Made by a program: the position numbers and the translations under genes. A DNA stretch of 64,000 nucleotides from Haliotis asinina (lineage: Eukaryota > Mollusca > Gastropoda > Lepetellida > Haliotidae). Location: contig NC_090295.1 of NCBI RefSeq assembly GCF_037392515.1, forward strand, positions 13,907,001 to 13,971,000. Direction: 5' to 3'. Shown here piece after piece: positions 44,584 through 56,198 of the stretch (position 1 is the stretch's first letter; every line of letters starts with the position of its first letter). Below the pieces are notes generated by a model. The model was not told where the DNA came from and made no database searches. It saw only the letters and a program-made list of their open reading frames with translations.

Positions 44584-47500
44584 ATGAAGCTTTATCGGGT
44601 AAGGAAAAAGTCGGGAACCATTCTTTTGATATTTTTACTTTTTGAACGGTCCATCGAGGCTAATATATTCTCGTTTTACGACGACTTCAAAGAGCGTCAT
44701 ACGTCTCAACTTTTAGGCTGTTCGATCAACTTCTTTGAGTGTCATTATGAACTTGGTGTGATGAGCGAGTGCCTGATAACTCAAGAGTGATCTTAAAATG
44801 GATCAAATCTGTTATCATTCCCGTTTATTTTCTGCTGTATTTACACAAAGCGGCGCCTTCCCAATTCCTTTTCCAAACCTTACACATTTTAAGTGCCTCA
44901 TTACCACCTCAATGTGTCACAGAAGAATCATGCGCTAACTTAAAACCGCTTTTAAATATTATATTATTTGCTATCCATACACATATAAATATTATCCCCT
45001 CTCAGTCTACTCTACTAAGATCCTGGTTAGAACAGAACAGAACGGGGACATGGCATGCGTTTTACATTCCGGGGTATGTCACCCATTGATTTGGCTGTGA
45101 ATATAAGGACACTGACGTGTCCTTCTTGTAAGACTATCTCAGCTGATCGACAGGGATCATATACTGACATGGCACCTACTGTGTAAAGCATCGTGGTAGA
45201 CAGATGCTGAGGTGAGAATTGATCTTCGATTACTGATGCTGTCGGTGGTCAGGATAGCTGACTTGGTTGACACATGCCATCAGTTCCCAATTGTGCAGAT
45301 CGATGCTCATGCTGTTGATCACTGGATTGCCTGGTCCAGACTCGATTATTTACAGACAGCCACCATATAGGTGGAATATTACTGAGTGTGGCGTTCAATG
45401 ATCAACACTGTTGTACTTCCAAGTCAAATACCATAGAAGCCCACAAATGTATCCATATTGATGTACTTTATGCTTTTTCGATTGTTGATTATTAAACGTT
45501 GCCCTCGGCAATATTCCAGTTGTATGGGGGCGGTCTGTGAAAAATCAGGTCTGGACACTCCAGTGATCAACAGCATGAACATCGATCTATACAATTACGA
45601 TGCGATTGCATGTGTCGACCAAGTTTGCGAGTCTGACCGCCCGACCCCATCAGTCACCTCTTAGGACCAGCATTGGTTACTGAAGATCAATTCTAACCCG
45701 TATCTTGCTGGGTCACAATGAAAGACGATGACAAAGTCCCTCTGTTGAAAATACAGAGAGACTACTCTTGATCCTAATTAATTTCCTTGTAGGTTCTTGC
45801 CGATTTGTTTTCCCAAAACATGATGCACTCTGTGAACAAACCGGAAACGTGGTGTGGCTGGGCAAGGAAATGCCCTAGTTGTTATGTACGATCAGTGACA
45901 AGATTCGCTTGTACAGATCCTCTCCGGAAAAGAAAACAAAAAAAAAACATTCATGCCCACTATAATACCATTGTAAGTTGTATTGTACATTCACATGGAG
46001 CCTGTATATACATAAATATAAATATAAATATAAATCCCCATACAGAAACAGAAATTTTATCACACCTGAAACACACAAAGCTTTCATTTCCTTGTATTTT
46101 CAGCCCCTTCTTATTACCCTGCTTCTTCTCATCTCGGACTTCGCAACTTCTGAGGATAGAGTGAAAACTGCGTGCGAACCATGCGACTGTTACACATCTG
46201 AAGGCGTCATCGAGGCTGACTGTTCACAGAGAAACCTACATGAGATCCCCACACAACTGCCACCTAATATTACCGACCTTAATCTTTCGGGAAATAAGAT
46301 TATTCGTTTAAAAACTGGATATCTTAATTACACAGCAATGCTTACGTTGAATTTTTCGTCAAACAGAATAAGAAGTATTGAGCTTGATACTTTCAAGAAC
46401 CTGAGCAACCTGGTAACTTTGGATCTTCATGACAATAAATTACCTCCAACAAAGAAGAGTTTTCATGATGGGGTATTCAGGTATCAGAAAAAGCTGAAAA
46501 AACTTTATATTCACAATAACGTTGAATCACCCCCTGACTCCGGTAGTGTCATTGGAGGTTTTTCAAGTTCCTATCCCGATGGAGCATTCAGAGATCTTTT
46601 GGCTTTGGAAGAACTGATCATTGATGGGATGAGAGAGATATATTTTGGAACTGGATTCCAATTCCTGGAGCAACTAAAGAGTCTGTCACTTGGTGGAGGA
46701 GATGGTGGGACATGTCAAACCCGTAACCTGCGGAATAAAACGTTTGAGAATCTACATAGCCTAAAGACTCTGGATGTGTCGCACTGTCTGTTGCTTAACA
46801 TTGAACTGTCGTCTTTTGAAAAGCTTAAAAATCTCCATAGTCTTGATCTATCATTTAACAGGTATTTAGGATTATCGAAGGCTGGAGAAGCTATGTACGG
46901 ACTGCAGAATTCCTCACTCAAGATACTAGATGTCAGTGCATTAAGTCGGACCCTAGGGCCCAGTATAACTTTGCAAACACACCATATGGAATATTTTAGG
47001 AACATAGAAATAGAAGAATTAAATATTACAGGAAACAGAATTGAACTGATTGATCGAAATGCAATGTTATATCTTCCAAGATCTCTTAAAAAAATTTGTA
47101 TCCGAGATAATCACATTAGCTTTGGGTTATACATGCTTGAATTGTCTATATTGACGAATTTGGTATGGTTTGATGCCTCTCATCAGGGATCGTCATCTTT
47201 GTCCTTTGACAGTGAAAAACAGAATTCTAGAGATCGGCGTCACTCAGGTCAGAACTCACAACCTGTAAAATGGAGTATTACCTTAACCGTGCCCCCAAAT
47301 GCCACGTATGCGGATTTTAGTTATTGCAAAATGACTTATAATATTGAAAATTTTCATTTCAGTAGGAACAAACTTCGTGAGTTAAATTTATCACACAATT
47401 TTTTCAGTAAATGGATAGGGCCCATTTCGGGATTAACGCATCTGGAGATTGTTGATTTATCGCACAATTTCTGTGATTTCATAGGAAACGAATTTGGGAA

Positions 47501-48614
47501 ACATTTTCCATCCATCAGAAAGCTGAACCTTGGTTATAATTATCTAGGCTACACACTTCATAATGGGACCAGTACTATTTTGGATGACTTCCCTTTGCTT
47601 GAGGATTTGGATATTTCAAATAATAAAGTACGTGTTTTTCCAAAGACAATCCTAAAAAATCTAACGCTTATCAAAAGAGTAAATTTAAGTAGTAATTATT
47701 TGATGACATGGAATTCAGATATTGTCAACTTCAACATGAGAACGCTGGACCTATCAAGAAACCTGTTTGAGGATGTTCCATCTCTGTTGAGATATCAAGT
47801 AGCTGCCATGAATACGAAGGCCTTCAGATTGTACTTCGAAGGAAATCCTTTGAGGTGCAGCTGTGCAACTCTGACTTCCTTGATATGGATGACGGAACAT
47901 GCTTCTAGAATACACAATTATGCAGAAATGCAATGTGTTGATGACGGCAACAGGAAAATTGTAATGAAAAACATCCATCCAGTCATACTTGGTCTCAGGA
48001 AAAGATGTGCATCGTATATAGGATTGACTCTAGGGATCATGAGCTTGATTATGCTGGTTCTGTGTTTAGGGATAGCAGGAATTGTATACAGGTGCAGATG
48101 GAAACTGAGATATCTTTTCTATCTGGCACGGATGAAAAACAGCGGCTATGCTGCTGCAGAGGAAGAAGGTGATGGGCCATCGTTTGAATTCGATGCCTTC
48201 ATCTCCTACGCTGACGAAGACCGTAGGTTTGTAGTTGAGGACGTGAGGCAGATACTAGAGGGGAGACTCGGTTTACGTCTCTGTATCCACCATCGAGACT
48301 TTCTCGTGGGGGAAGCCATCGCTGCTAATATCCTGAACGCTGTCAAATCAAGCAGGAAAACAGTGATCGTCCTGTCAAGACACTTCTTGAGGAGCTACTG
48401 GTGTAAGTACGAAGTGGAGATGGCCAAGATGGAGAGTATCTATTCTGGACGGAACACTCTTCTGGTTGTTGTATTGGAGAGCATCCCTGTGAAGGACCTG
48501 CCATCTGATATTGTGCAGTTAATGCGCGACGACTCCTATGTGGAGTATACGAATGATCGGGAGGGTCGTGAGTTGTTCTGGCAAAATATTGAAAGAGCTA
48601 TTCGTTCTGTGTAG
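44584..48614 (+). CDS. Toll-like receptor, 841 aa, two coding exons
   Basis: Innate immune receptor of the plasma or endosomal membrane; Toll-like receptors bind ligand through leucine-rich repeats and recruit TIR adaptors such as MyD88. Coding exons are 44584-44598 (MKLYR, then donor GTAAGG) and 46104-48614 (acceptor TTTTCAG); the join is in phase 0 and yields a signal peptide, MKLYRPLLITLLLLISDFATS. Residues: cysteine-rich LRRNT 29-45 (C29, C32, C34, C45); about 15-17 leucine-rich repeats to 585, with a Ser-rich insert near the middle; one LRRCT 586-640 (CSC...C...C); membrane helix 643-667; TIR 701-841 with box 1 FDAFISYA (701-708), box 2 RLCIHHRDFLVGE (730-742) and box 3 FW (830-831). One C-flank next to the membrane marks the single-cysteine-cluster class. 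The usual BB-loop proline (RDFxPG) is Val740. Without the splice the long frame has no good leader. The ligand cannot be predicted. Confidence 0.9.
45216..45400 (-). repeat. Abalone-like dispersed repeat, minus copy
   Basis: On the minus strand it reads CACTCAGTAATATTCCACC, GTCTGTAAATAATCGAGTCT, GCAATCCAGTGATCAACA, GCATGAGCATCGATCTGC and GTGTCAACCAAGTCAGC, close to the family sequence I recall from abalone. It lies in the receptor gene's intron. Confidence 0.7.
45492..45700 (+). repeat. Abalone-like dispersed repeat, plus copy
   Basis: Same family, opposite orientation: GGCAATATTCCAGTTGTATG, GGCGGTCTGTGAAAAATCAG, CCAGTGATCAACAGCATGAA, TGTGTCGACCAAGTTTGCG, ending GAAGATCAATTCTAACCCG. More diverged than the minus copy; 91 bp separate the two. 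Confidence 0.7.
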
Positions 48615-49239
48615 CTGTTTCGATACAGAAGTATGTCATTTATATAGATATGTCCTAACTAGCCATATCCTTACTTTTCACTTAAATGAACTAGATTGAA
48701 TACACTCTTACCATATGTTGTATTTTCTTTTCCTGAGATCGATGTGTATTGTGCAAGTTTGATCTCCCCAGCTGGTGTTTATCCTTCATAATCTTCTCTC
48801 TCTCAGTTTCGCCGCGAATTGCTACAATATTGCTGATGCGGCGTTAAGCAACATTCATTCATTCTCTCTCTCACTTAACGCTCTTCTTGGGGATTAGCAT
48901 TGAGTAATGTTATTTGGTTGGTTCTTGAACGTTTGACGTGTGGCTTCCTTTTGTGTAGATTTAGTTCCCGCTTAATGCTGTTCTCGGGGATAAGTTACTG
49001 TACTGGCTACATACAAAGATCGATGTTAGACTTCCTCATACAAAAGGGGAAGCATGGCATATACTACACGTTAAACGTTTAGACTCTCTAGTGTAAATAT
49101 AGCCACTTACTTCAGTCAACTGTTCTAAACTAGATTTTGCAAAATAGTTGACAGTTTAAAGGTACTGTTTACGCATGAACTGATGTATTTTAAAACAAAT
49201 TCGTAAAGTTGACAAGATTATTGGCATGAGTTCAATAAA
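48615..49239 (+). other. 3' region of the receptor gene, poly(A) signal at 49234
   Basis: No AATAAA occurs near the stop codon; the first is 49234-49239, suggesting a 3' UTR of roughly 640 nt. A second AATAAA lies near 49558. 48810-48872 holds a degenerate minus-strand dispersed repeat (CAATATTGCTGATGCGGCG, TTAAGCAACATTCATTCATT), related to the family in the intron. Confidence 0.45.
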
Positions 49240-49490
49240 TGATGAAACTCAGAGAAAATTGGTTAATTCTTAACAAAACTTTACACCAATTTACAGAAAG
49301 TCGATACATGATCCTCCTTGTTCCATGGATAGTATAGTTTCAATGGCGCCTTAATACATGTATATCACTTTGTCAAGTGTTGGTCACATATACCGTTGTG
49401 ATGAAAATAAGGTGTTCTGGTGGATGCTTGAGAGTTTGATGTACGATTTCCTATTGTGTAGATATAATTCCTGGCGTTCAACATATAACC
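48912..49490 (+). repeat. Pair of diverged direct repeats
   Basis: 48912-48985 and 49420-49490 share an order of blocks (TTGGTT or CTGGTGGA, CTTGA, GTTTGA, TTCC, TTGTGTAGAT, TTCC) over about 70 bp. They are either an old local duplication downstream of the receptor or two copies of an unrecognised repeat. Confidence 0.35.
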
Positions 49491-49689
49491 CGACATAAAT
49501 GTTTGGCACTTGCATGTATCACCAGTATCGTAGTGACTGCTTTTTGCTAAAGTTGTAAATAAATATATTTGCTTTTGTCTGTTGTTAATATTTGTTTTCG
49601 TGGCATGAAGAAACGTTAAATCTTCATAAAGTCCTGAGTTATTCGAACTTTTACACACTACAATTTAGTAATCATTCACAGTTAAGACC

Positions 49690-49912
49690 AACAAATCTGG
49701 GACAAACCATGGCTATTCTTGTTCCATCAGTTAGCAGCGACTGGTGTGATCCGGTTTAGTACACTAGATGTTCGGGACTCGACTGATTGTTCGTGGCACA
49801 AAAATTAAGCCGTCTAAGGCGAGCAGAGTTGCGTCTCTTCACTGTGCAAGCGTTGAGTTGAGTTGGTTATGTCCATTTGAACTTGGTCGTGAGTTCAGTC
49901 ATTCTATATTCG
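49690..49912 (+). promoter_or_regulatory. Candidate non-coding first exon or promoter (weak)
   Basis: The stretch ends in a strong donor, TTCG|GTAAGTAAAAG, with no open coding sequence before it. It might be an untranslated first exon of the 97-residue gene, whose first coding exon has a splice acceptor at 56777, or the donor may be chance. Nothing in the sequence decides this. Confidence 0.2.
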
Positions 49913-52184
49913 GTAAGTAAAAGGCCACATGCCTATAGTACATTTATATACACATTTACAACTGAGTCATGTAAAGTCATGTAAAGTCATTACAGAAAGT
50001 CATGTCACATATTCATACATTACAGAGATGGATTGCAAGGCCGTAAAACGGCGTACAATCCAACTCACCCACTATTTTGAACATTAAATCAGATGAATAC
50101 ATCGTTTCTAATAACTGGGAATTACCTATTCTACGGGGGAAACCTCATAAACTGCCTGGCAGCAGAATGTAGATATATATACCCGCATATGTAATGGTCG
50201 CTAAAAATGAAACTTTGGATAGCACATGCATCATATGTGGTTGGATTTTTAAAAATCTTTAGTCTCGAATGCTTCGACCACTGATTTCAGACAATTCCAT
50301 GTCCGTATGCATATATGAAAAACGACACAAGAAAATATAGCGTATCATCCAAACCCTGTTGACTGTCCCTTGCAACTATGCCAACACGTCCCACAAGACG
50401 TTCCACGGTCCAAGGGAGCTAACTCCAATTAACTAGTTTTAAGTTACTCAGCTGATCAATGGCGTAGTTCCAAAGCACATCGAGTTACGCGGGAGGAAAT
50501 TGTGTGTAGTTTCGTTTACAGACGAAACAACACAAATAAATGTGCACAGCAAGACATAATTCAAGCGCTTTAATATGATTTGTATGATTTTCAGACTTCA
50601 ATTGGGGTCATCAACATAGCAGAAATTACGCCGTGACAGCTACATTTGAAGTAAGTAAGTAAGTAAGTAAGTGTTTCCGGTGTATACATTTTTCTGTAGG
50701 CGGCTTACATTCATGTGTCTCTCTAAGCTGTTATTTAGCTAGTATACTTTGAAATTCCAAAGGCGTTTACAGAATGAGGAAAGATAACAACTAAGTAGTA
50801 GTTTTGATAAACATTGATCAGACTCCAGATTTAAATAACGTTGTGCACGCCCATGTCTCCGAACTGAACAGAACGTTTCTCAAACTGATTGGAAGCAGAA
50901 AGGGGGGATACACATTTCCGGGACTGGAGCTTGAAACATGTCCTCCAAGCAAACTGTTGAACTTCGTCATTTGTTTTACAACGACGTTTGGAATGTGTTG
51001 TTTTACCTACTTACGGCCAACCAGTGGCGGATCCAGAGTGGGTTTCAGTGGGTTCGAACCCCTGAATCCAACAGCAAACCCCGTTCAAAATTCCTGGATC
51101 TGTCCATGCCAACATTCAAACGAAACTATGTTTGTTTAGATAAGTTGTATGTGTTTAAAATCCTAGAGACAAACGGCTGTGCTTTCTGTGTAAATCACTG
51201 GATGGTTTATTGTGATAGAAATAGATTACAGTGTTGAGTGTGATAGGTATAGCACCGAAAAACTTCTAAACGATCGTTTAACGACATGGAGATAGTCTTT
51301 TAAACTGCCCTACAGTTAATATAACCGTCAACACTAAGCACTAGCTTCTCTTCTTTGACAATGAACAAATACCAAGTAAAAGTCGCCCTGTGAATATTTC
51401 GGTATTGGGCAGATGCATCGTGGAATCAGCGGTGATTCATTTTCCTCTGGTGTATTACGTGTGCTAAGTGAAATACTAGTCTGCCGCACAGACCCTGAAG
51501 CAAATATATCCAAGAAAGCCCACACAAGTCTAGTAAATGTGGCAAGTCTAGATTTTCTTAGCTACTGAAAATGAAGAAGGTCACAGGGCTCCATTTCATT
51601 ATATTATTTTGTTCACTGTGAATTTTTTTTTCAGTAAAATATGTTCATTTCAGAGAATAGTTGTAAGTCTAGTGAAATACCACAGACATAGTCTTGACAT
51701 GGTGTTGTTAGAACATCGCTTTAATGTAGTTAATATTAATGAGAATATTTATAACGCGCCTTTCCCAAACTATGTAACCTGCTGAAAGCGCACAGTGTGA
51801 TCATTATTACCCCGGATAACCCAAGTTGCCTGTTAGGCGAAAGAAGCTAAATAGTCTCACGATTTTTTCCACCGGGTACCCATTTTCTGCTCATTTGCCT
51901 ATATGCTGTGGCCACATGTATATCACATGTGCTTCGTTGTTGGACAGGACTGAAGATACTCTCAGGAGTCAATTTCTCACACGCGATCTCACCTCAATTC
52001 CCCAAAAGTTATTTATTTATGATTCTGAAAGTTTATTAAATGCTGTCTCCTTTACTACAACATGTACAAATTCATTATCATCGTTTAATTCAAATTTATC
52101 TGAAAAATGACAAGATTCCAAGATATGTCAAATTTGGTGAAAGAAAGACAAATATACTATACACAAAGTTGTAGTTCATTGCAC
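49913..52184. other. Gene-free stretch with short repeats
   Basis: Contains CCAAGGGAGCTAACTCC (50408-50424, a motif also seen at 62497), a (GTAA)n tract (50651-50672), a repeat with GTGGCGGATCCAGAGTG and GGGTTCGAACCCCTGA (51024-51066, resembling a tRNA-promoter-bearing repeat common in invertebrates), and a repeat tail at 51739-51856 (CCGGATAACCCAAGTTGCCT, GTTAGGCGAAAGAAGCTAAA) whose family recurs at 63885-63945. No gene recognised. Confidence 0.45.
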
Positions 52185-52826
52185 CAGGGAGCCTATATAG
52201 AGAGGGAGAACAAACTCCTCGAAAAGCCACTGAACGTATGTCACGCCTCGTCACGTGACCAGCGTAGACAATATGGCAGCAGCTTAGTATTTAATATTGA
52301 ACCAGGTTTATTTCACATTCGTTGAGTGTTGTAAGAACTGAAAACCTATATGTAGAAGATAAGTTAACTATTTGTGGCACTTCGGTTTAAGTCAAATAAT
52401 TGGTATTAGTGTCAGTATTTGGACAGTAGATCTGTAGTTAAGTTTCAAGTCGGTATGTTATAACTCACTGGCTTCCATTCTCGATTCTCGATATCTTCGA
52501 AGATAGACTAAATTAAATCGATAAAAACTTCTTTCACACGATCGTTTAATTTTTAGAAGGGAAACATACCTTTAGTTGGAAGGTATTTGCAAGCAGTAGT
52601 GATAGTTTTATGACTTAAAAACTGATCACGATGTATTTGAGGTGTGTGAAAAATATGACATATCGCCCATCTGTTCTGACCCGCCATTGAAATACTACAC
52701 GACGTTGTTTGAGTGTTCCTAGTCATTGCTTCAAAACATCTTTCCATACACCTTTCATTCTTATGAGCGGAATATACTATTAGATGAAGTGTGTTTGCAA
52801 GTAATAGTGATAGCTTCATCATCTGC
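52185..52826 (+). repeat. Non-coding duplicated segment, copy 1
   Basis: Begins CAGGGAGCCTATATAGAGAG and contains TCACGTGACC and CAATATGGCAGCAG, TTTAATATTGAACCAGG, TTTAAGTCAAATAATTGGTA and TTTCAAGTCGGTATG. After the shared first part (to about 52605) comes the GTATTTGAGGTGTGTGAAAA block, then the TAGTCATTGCTTC block. Copy 2 has these two blocks in reverse order. Confidence 0.75.
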
Positions 52827-53135
52827 CAAACAATATTAACGGAAATATCTTTAGTCATGTGCATAAATACATTGCACAAAGTAAATGAATAATATGCCTT
52901 AATATTATTTTTGTCCATTCATTACGTCCATTCATTATTACTCATGTTTCTGATGGGTGCGGGCGGTAATAAGTTACATAACTTGTTGTTTCAACTTTGA
53001 ATAAAATATGTTAAAAAAAACACGATCATTCAGTTAGGACGCTCCGCGCACAACGTTGTTAAACTTCAACTGATTTTTGACCTGAGCTCGACAGGACCAC
53101 ACATGGTCACCACTTAACTGCCACATTTAACATGA

Positions 53136-53179
53136 ACCAGGGATAATCTACAACATATATATAATATATAGTCTCCCTG
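53136..53179 (+). repeat. Short palindromic repeat, copy 1
   Basis: AACCAGGGATAATCTACAA, an AT-rich centre, then TAGTCTCCCTG, so the ends are partly complementary (CAGGGA and TCCCTG). Further copies at 53680-53714 and 56151-56198, in the same orientation. Confidence 0.5.
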
Positions 53180-53679
53180 CATGAACAAAGAGCGATCCTG
53201 GTCGATCACTTATTACATTGTTCCTTCTCTTTGTTGAAAATGGACACGTGACGACGCCGGAAACCAGAAATTGTAACAGGATCCTCCCGTAATTCTGAAT
53301 GTTTGTATTGTTAACGAAACCGTGCCAGTGATGTACTGACGTTTTTCAATGAAATCGGATGTTAAGGTGATATGAATTTTGAAAGAAAATGAGTCAAAAA
53401 CTTGAATGCAAAGCCAACATTGTGTTCTCTTTAATTGGATACGCACAGAATTGCCCAGTCTACAAAATGCACAGGCACATTTGGTCAAATTGACCAGGAA
53501 GTTTGGTCAGATCGCCTCAGGGCTGGTCAGTTCCCCCAAGTGGGAAGTCAAAATGCCCCAATTTATTTAAATTGATTAAATGTATGCCATAAATGCATAG
53601 TTTTTTGTCAACTTTGATATTATATATTTCATATGTATGTAATTAGGAAGTAATAGTTCTGATATGTGCATCAATTTAA

Positions 53680-53714
53680 ACCAGGGATGATGTACAAATT
53701 CTAGTCTCCACTGT
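53680..53714 (+). repeat. Short palindromic repeat, copy 2
   Basis: ACCAGGGATGATGTACAAAT, then CTAGTCTCCACTG; the right end is decayed. Confidence 0.45.
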
Positions 53715-53760
53715 TTAAACGAACTATTGCTTTAAGATACACGTTTTTAGCTTGTACTGT

Positions 53761-53802
53761 GTGGAGGGGTGGCCCAGTGATATCCCGTTCGTTTGCTAAA
53801 TC
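53761..53802 (+). repeat. Possible SINE head fragment
   Basis: GTGGAGGGGTGGCCCAGTGA, then CGTTCGTTTGCTAAATC, resembles the tRNA-like head of the abalone SINE (GGTGGCCTAGTGGTTAAAG, CGTTCGCTCG). No B box or tail is visible. Confidence 0.35.
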
Positions 53803-54828
53803 ATCGCGTATGCATATGTTTTGTTCGTCCGTGAAGTGGCTTTAAACGATGTGTAGGAATATTATGCCTGTGATACATCTATTGAATGGCTTCTGTTTGA
53901 CTGTTTTCATAGCGGTAAGCGCGCTTGCGTCGGAACAAACCATGAAACAAGAGAAGACTACGAAATTAATATTTATAGATCAACTTGTATCATATATGAA
54001 TGAATAAACTCATTTTCAATCTGGATGATAGTATCATAATTTCAACTATAAGAATCCAGAATATGTTCTCTTTGTTTCCATGGACACGTGCAAGATTACA
54101 TTCACAAATAAGCGATATGTTCCCAGCTTTGGTTGTGTTTGGACTCGTCCGCGCGACTCCAATGTGCTGTACTACTCTCACTGACTATTGAAAACCTGAA
54201 AAAGAAGTACCGTAATCAACAACAACAAGACGATTGCAGGCTGGATAGTGACAGGGAAAAGTGTGTTTGTCGACGATTTTAGTTCATGTATGTGTGGAAA
54301 AGAGGTCATTATGTTCTGGATCTTTAAATAACAACTCTTCGCTGTTAGCCTATGACCGTGAAACATGAATGCGATGTAAAATCATCCGATTTGCATTGGT
54401 GTTGCTTTTGCAGGAAAATATGTCCATCGCTGTTTTCATCAGTAAGCTAAGGCTGTAACACGAAGAACTGGACCTACGTTGTTTTTGTTGTAATGTAAAG
54501 ACTTAATGCCAGGACAGCTCTGGCTATTTGACTTCAGACAAACACTAGTTTTCTTTCTTCGTAACCTGTAATGACATGACGTTCAACTAATAGTTGAAAT
54601 CAATCTTTTAGTGTTCTGCAGTTGAGCTAGTAACTTGCCTCTTGAAACTCATACAGCAAATTATCACCCTTGATCCATTCCACCATCAAGGTTTTGCAGA
54701 AGTCCTCGTCAAAAATAGATTATTGTTACCAGAACTATTCAGTAGACACACAAGTCAATCTTGAATTGGAGTAGAAATTCACAAGAAAATTTACTGTGTA
54801 ATCTTTCATTGAAATCACTACAAATCCT

Positions 54829-54878
<50 letters not shown>
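54829..54878 (+). repeat. (AC)n(AT)n microsatellite
   Basis: About nine AC followed by about sixteen AT dinucleotides. Confidence 0.95.
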
Positions 54879-54880
<2 letters not shown>

Positions 54881-55050
54881 TATGCACATGGTACATGGCT
54901 ACATATCACAACTGTGTATAAAACAACACAGGTTGCTGTACAGAGTTGTGTTTCTTTGACATGCTTGTATCTGCTGATTTGGGTGGACTGTATTGTTGGA
55001 GGTTTGAGGAAACTTCTTAAAAAAGAGGTCTGGCTCAGACTTGGTTATAT

Positions 55051-55682
55051 CAGGGAGCCTATGTAGAGGGTGAGAAGAAACTCCTCGAAAAGCAGCTGAA
55101 CATATGTCTCGGGTCGTTACGTAACCAGTGTCGCCAATATGGTGGCAGTGTAGTATTTAATGTTGAGCCAGGTTTATTTTCAACAGCTGATTACGTTCGC
55201 TGAGTGTTGTAACAACTGAAATCCAACATGTAGAAGACAGGTTAGCTATTTTGTCACTTCAGTTTAAGTCAAATAATTGGTATTAGTGTCCGTATTAGAA
55301 CAGTAGATTTGTAGTAAAGTTTCAAGTCGGTAAGTTATAGCTCACTGGCTTCTATTCTCGATTCACCGCGAAGATAACCTAAATTGTGCCGATAAAAACT
55401 TCTTTCACATATTCGTTAAATTTTTAGAAGGAGAACATACCTTTTGTTGAAAGGTATTTGCAAGTAATAGTGACAGTTTTATGACTGTTAGGGTGTTTCT
55501 AGTCATTACTTCAAATACATCTTTCACATACACCATTAATTCTTATGAGGGGAATATACTATCAGGTGAAATGTGTTTGCAAGTAATAGTGACAGTTCCA
55601 TAATCTAAAACAAAATGTTAGGGTGTATTTGAGGTGTGTGAAAAATATGACATATTGCCAATCTGATCTGATTCACCATTGA
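55051..55682 (+). repeat. Non-coding duplicated segment, copy 2
   Basis: Begins CAGGGAGCCTATGTAGAGGG and follows copy 1 at about 80% identity by eye; the E-box is changed (TTACGTAACC) and CAATATGGTGGCAG is kept. The donor-like TTTCAAGTCG|GTAAGTTATAG is a better splice site than in copy 1. After 55488 the block order is TAGTCATTACTTC then GTATTTGAGGTGTGTGAAAA. CTGGCTCAGACTTGGTTAT just before it recurs at 57343 (CTGGTTCAGACTTGGTTAT), so the element may extend further upstream. Either a dispersed repeat or a duplicated promoter and first-exon region of the gene downstream. Confidence 0.7.
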
Positions 55683-56150
55683 TGCTTGAGGGTTATGGTT
55701 CCATAACTTCTTCCTTTCTTGTTGATCTTATTATTTGACAAAACTGGAGAGGTGTTTTAGAACAGTTTGTGAGAGTTTTACACTTTATTTTTGAGGGCAG
55801 TGTGACAGTGTCAGTTAACATTTTGTTAATGTTCATTCCTTTTCCCACATGCAATAAGACATCTGAATTAATTATTAGTGTAAACAAAAATGTTTCAAAG
55901 TAGATTTTTTAAAAGGACAGCTGATGTTAACACATGTTCTCGCGATACTTTTACCTTCTTTAACATGTTTTGGGAGGGAAGGCTGCGTGTATCATTTATT
56001 CTTTCATTCATTCACATATAGACTTCTTTTATTCTATTTTATTTATTTCTTTCACTCATTCACATAATTCTTGGTCTTAATTCTTATTATAATTCATTCA
56101 TTCATTGTAAAATTCTGACCGATACAATAAACTGGCTGAAGTTCAGTTAA

Positions 56151-56198
56151 ACCAGGGTTAATCTACAATGTATATACACTGTATGGTCTTCCTGGTTA
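56151..56198 (+). repeat. Short palindromic repeat, copy 3
   Basis: The best copy: AACCAGGGTTAATCTACAAT, then ATGGTCTTCCTGGTTA; its ends pair as a hairpin. Confidence 0.5.

Larger units (their letters stand above)
44599..46103 (+). other. Intron 1 of the Toll-like receptor gene
   Basis: 1,505 bp between donor CGG|GTAAGG and acceptor TTTTCAG|CCC. It contains two oppositely oriented dispersed repeats and, before the acceptor, a run of TATAAA repeats (about 46014-46034). Open frames inside it are not recognised as genes. The exon boundaries are read by eye, not from transcripts. Confidence 0.75.

Noticed and set aside
44584-44790. 68-codon frame MKLYRVRKKSGTILLIFLLFE... as a small secreted protein
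   Set aside because: It is read-through of the donor GTAAGG into intron 1; splicing to 46104 gives a far better protein.
45978-46103. The 42 extra residues before PLLITLLLL as the receptor's true N-terminus
   Set aside because: They are low-complexity (IHKYKYKYKS) from an AT repeat, would bury the signal peptide, and lie before a strong splice acceptor.
46715-47005. Minus-strand 96-codon frame within the receptor
   Set aside because: Shadow of the leucine-rich repeat coding sequence.
49365-49658. Minus-strand 97-codon frame
   Set aside because: No motif, overlaps a diverged repeat, composition ordinary for AT-rich non-coding DNA.
50804-51237. Overlapping frames of 111 and 99 codons
   Set aside because: They run through a dispersed repeat (51024-51066) and share no motif with known proteins.
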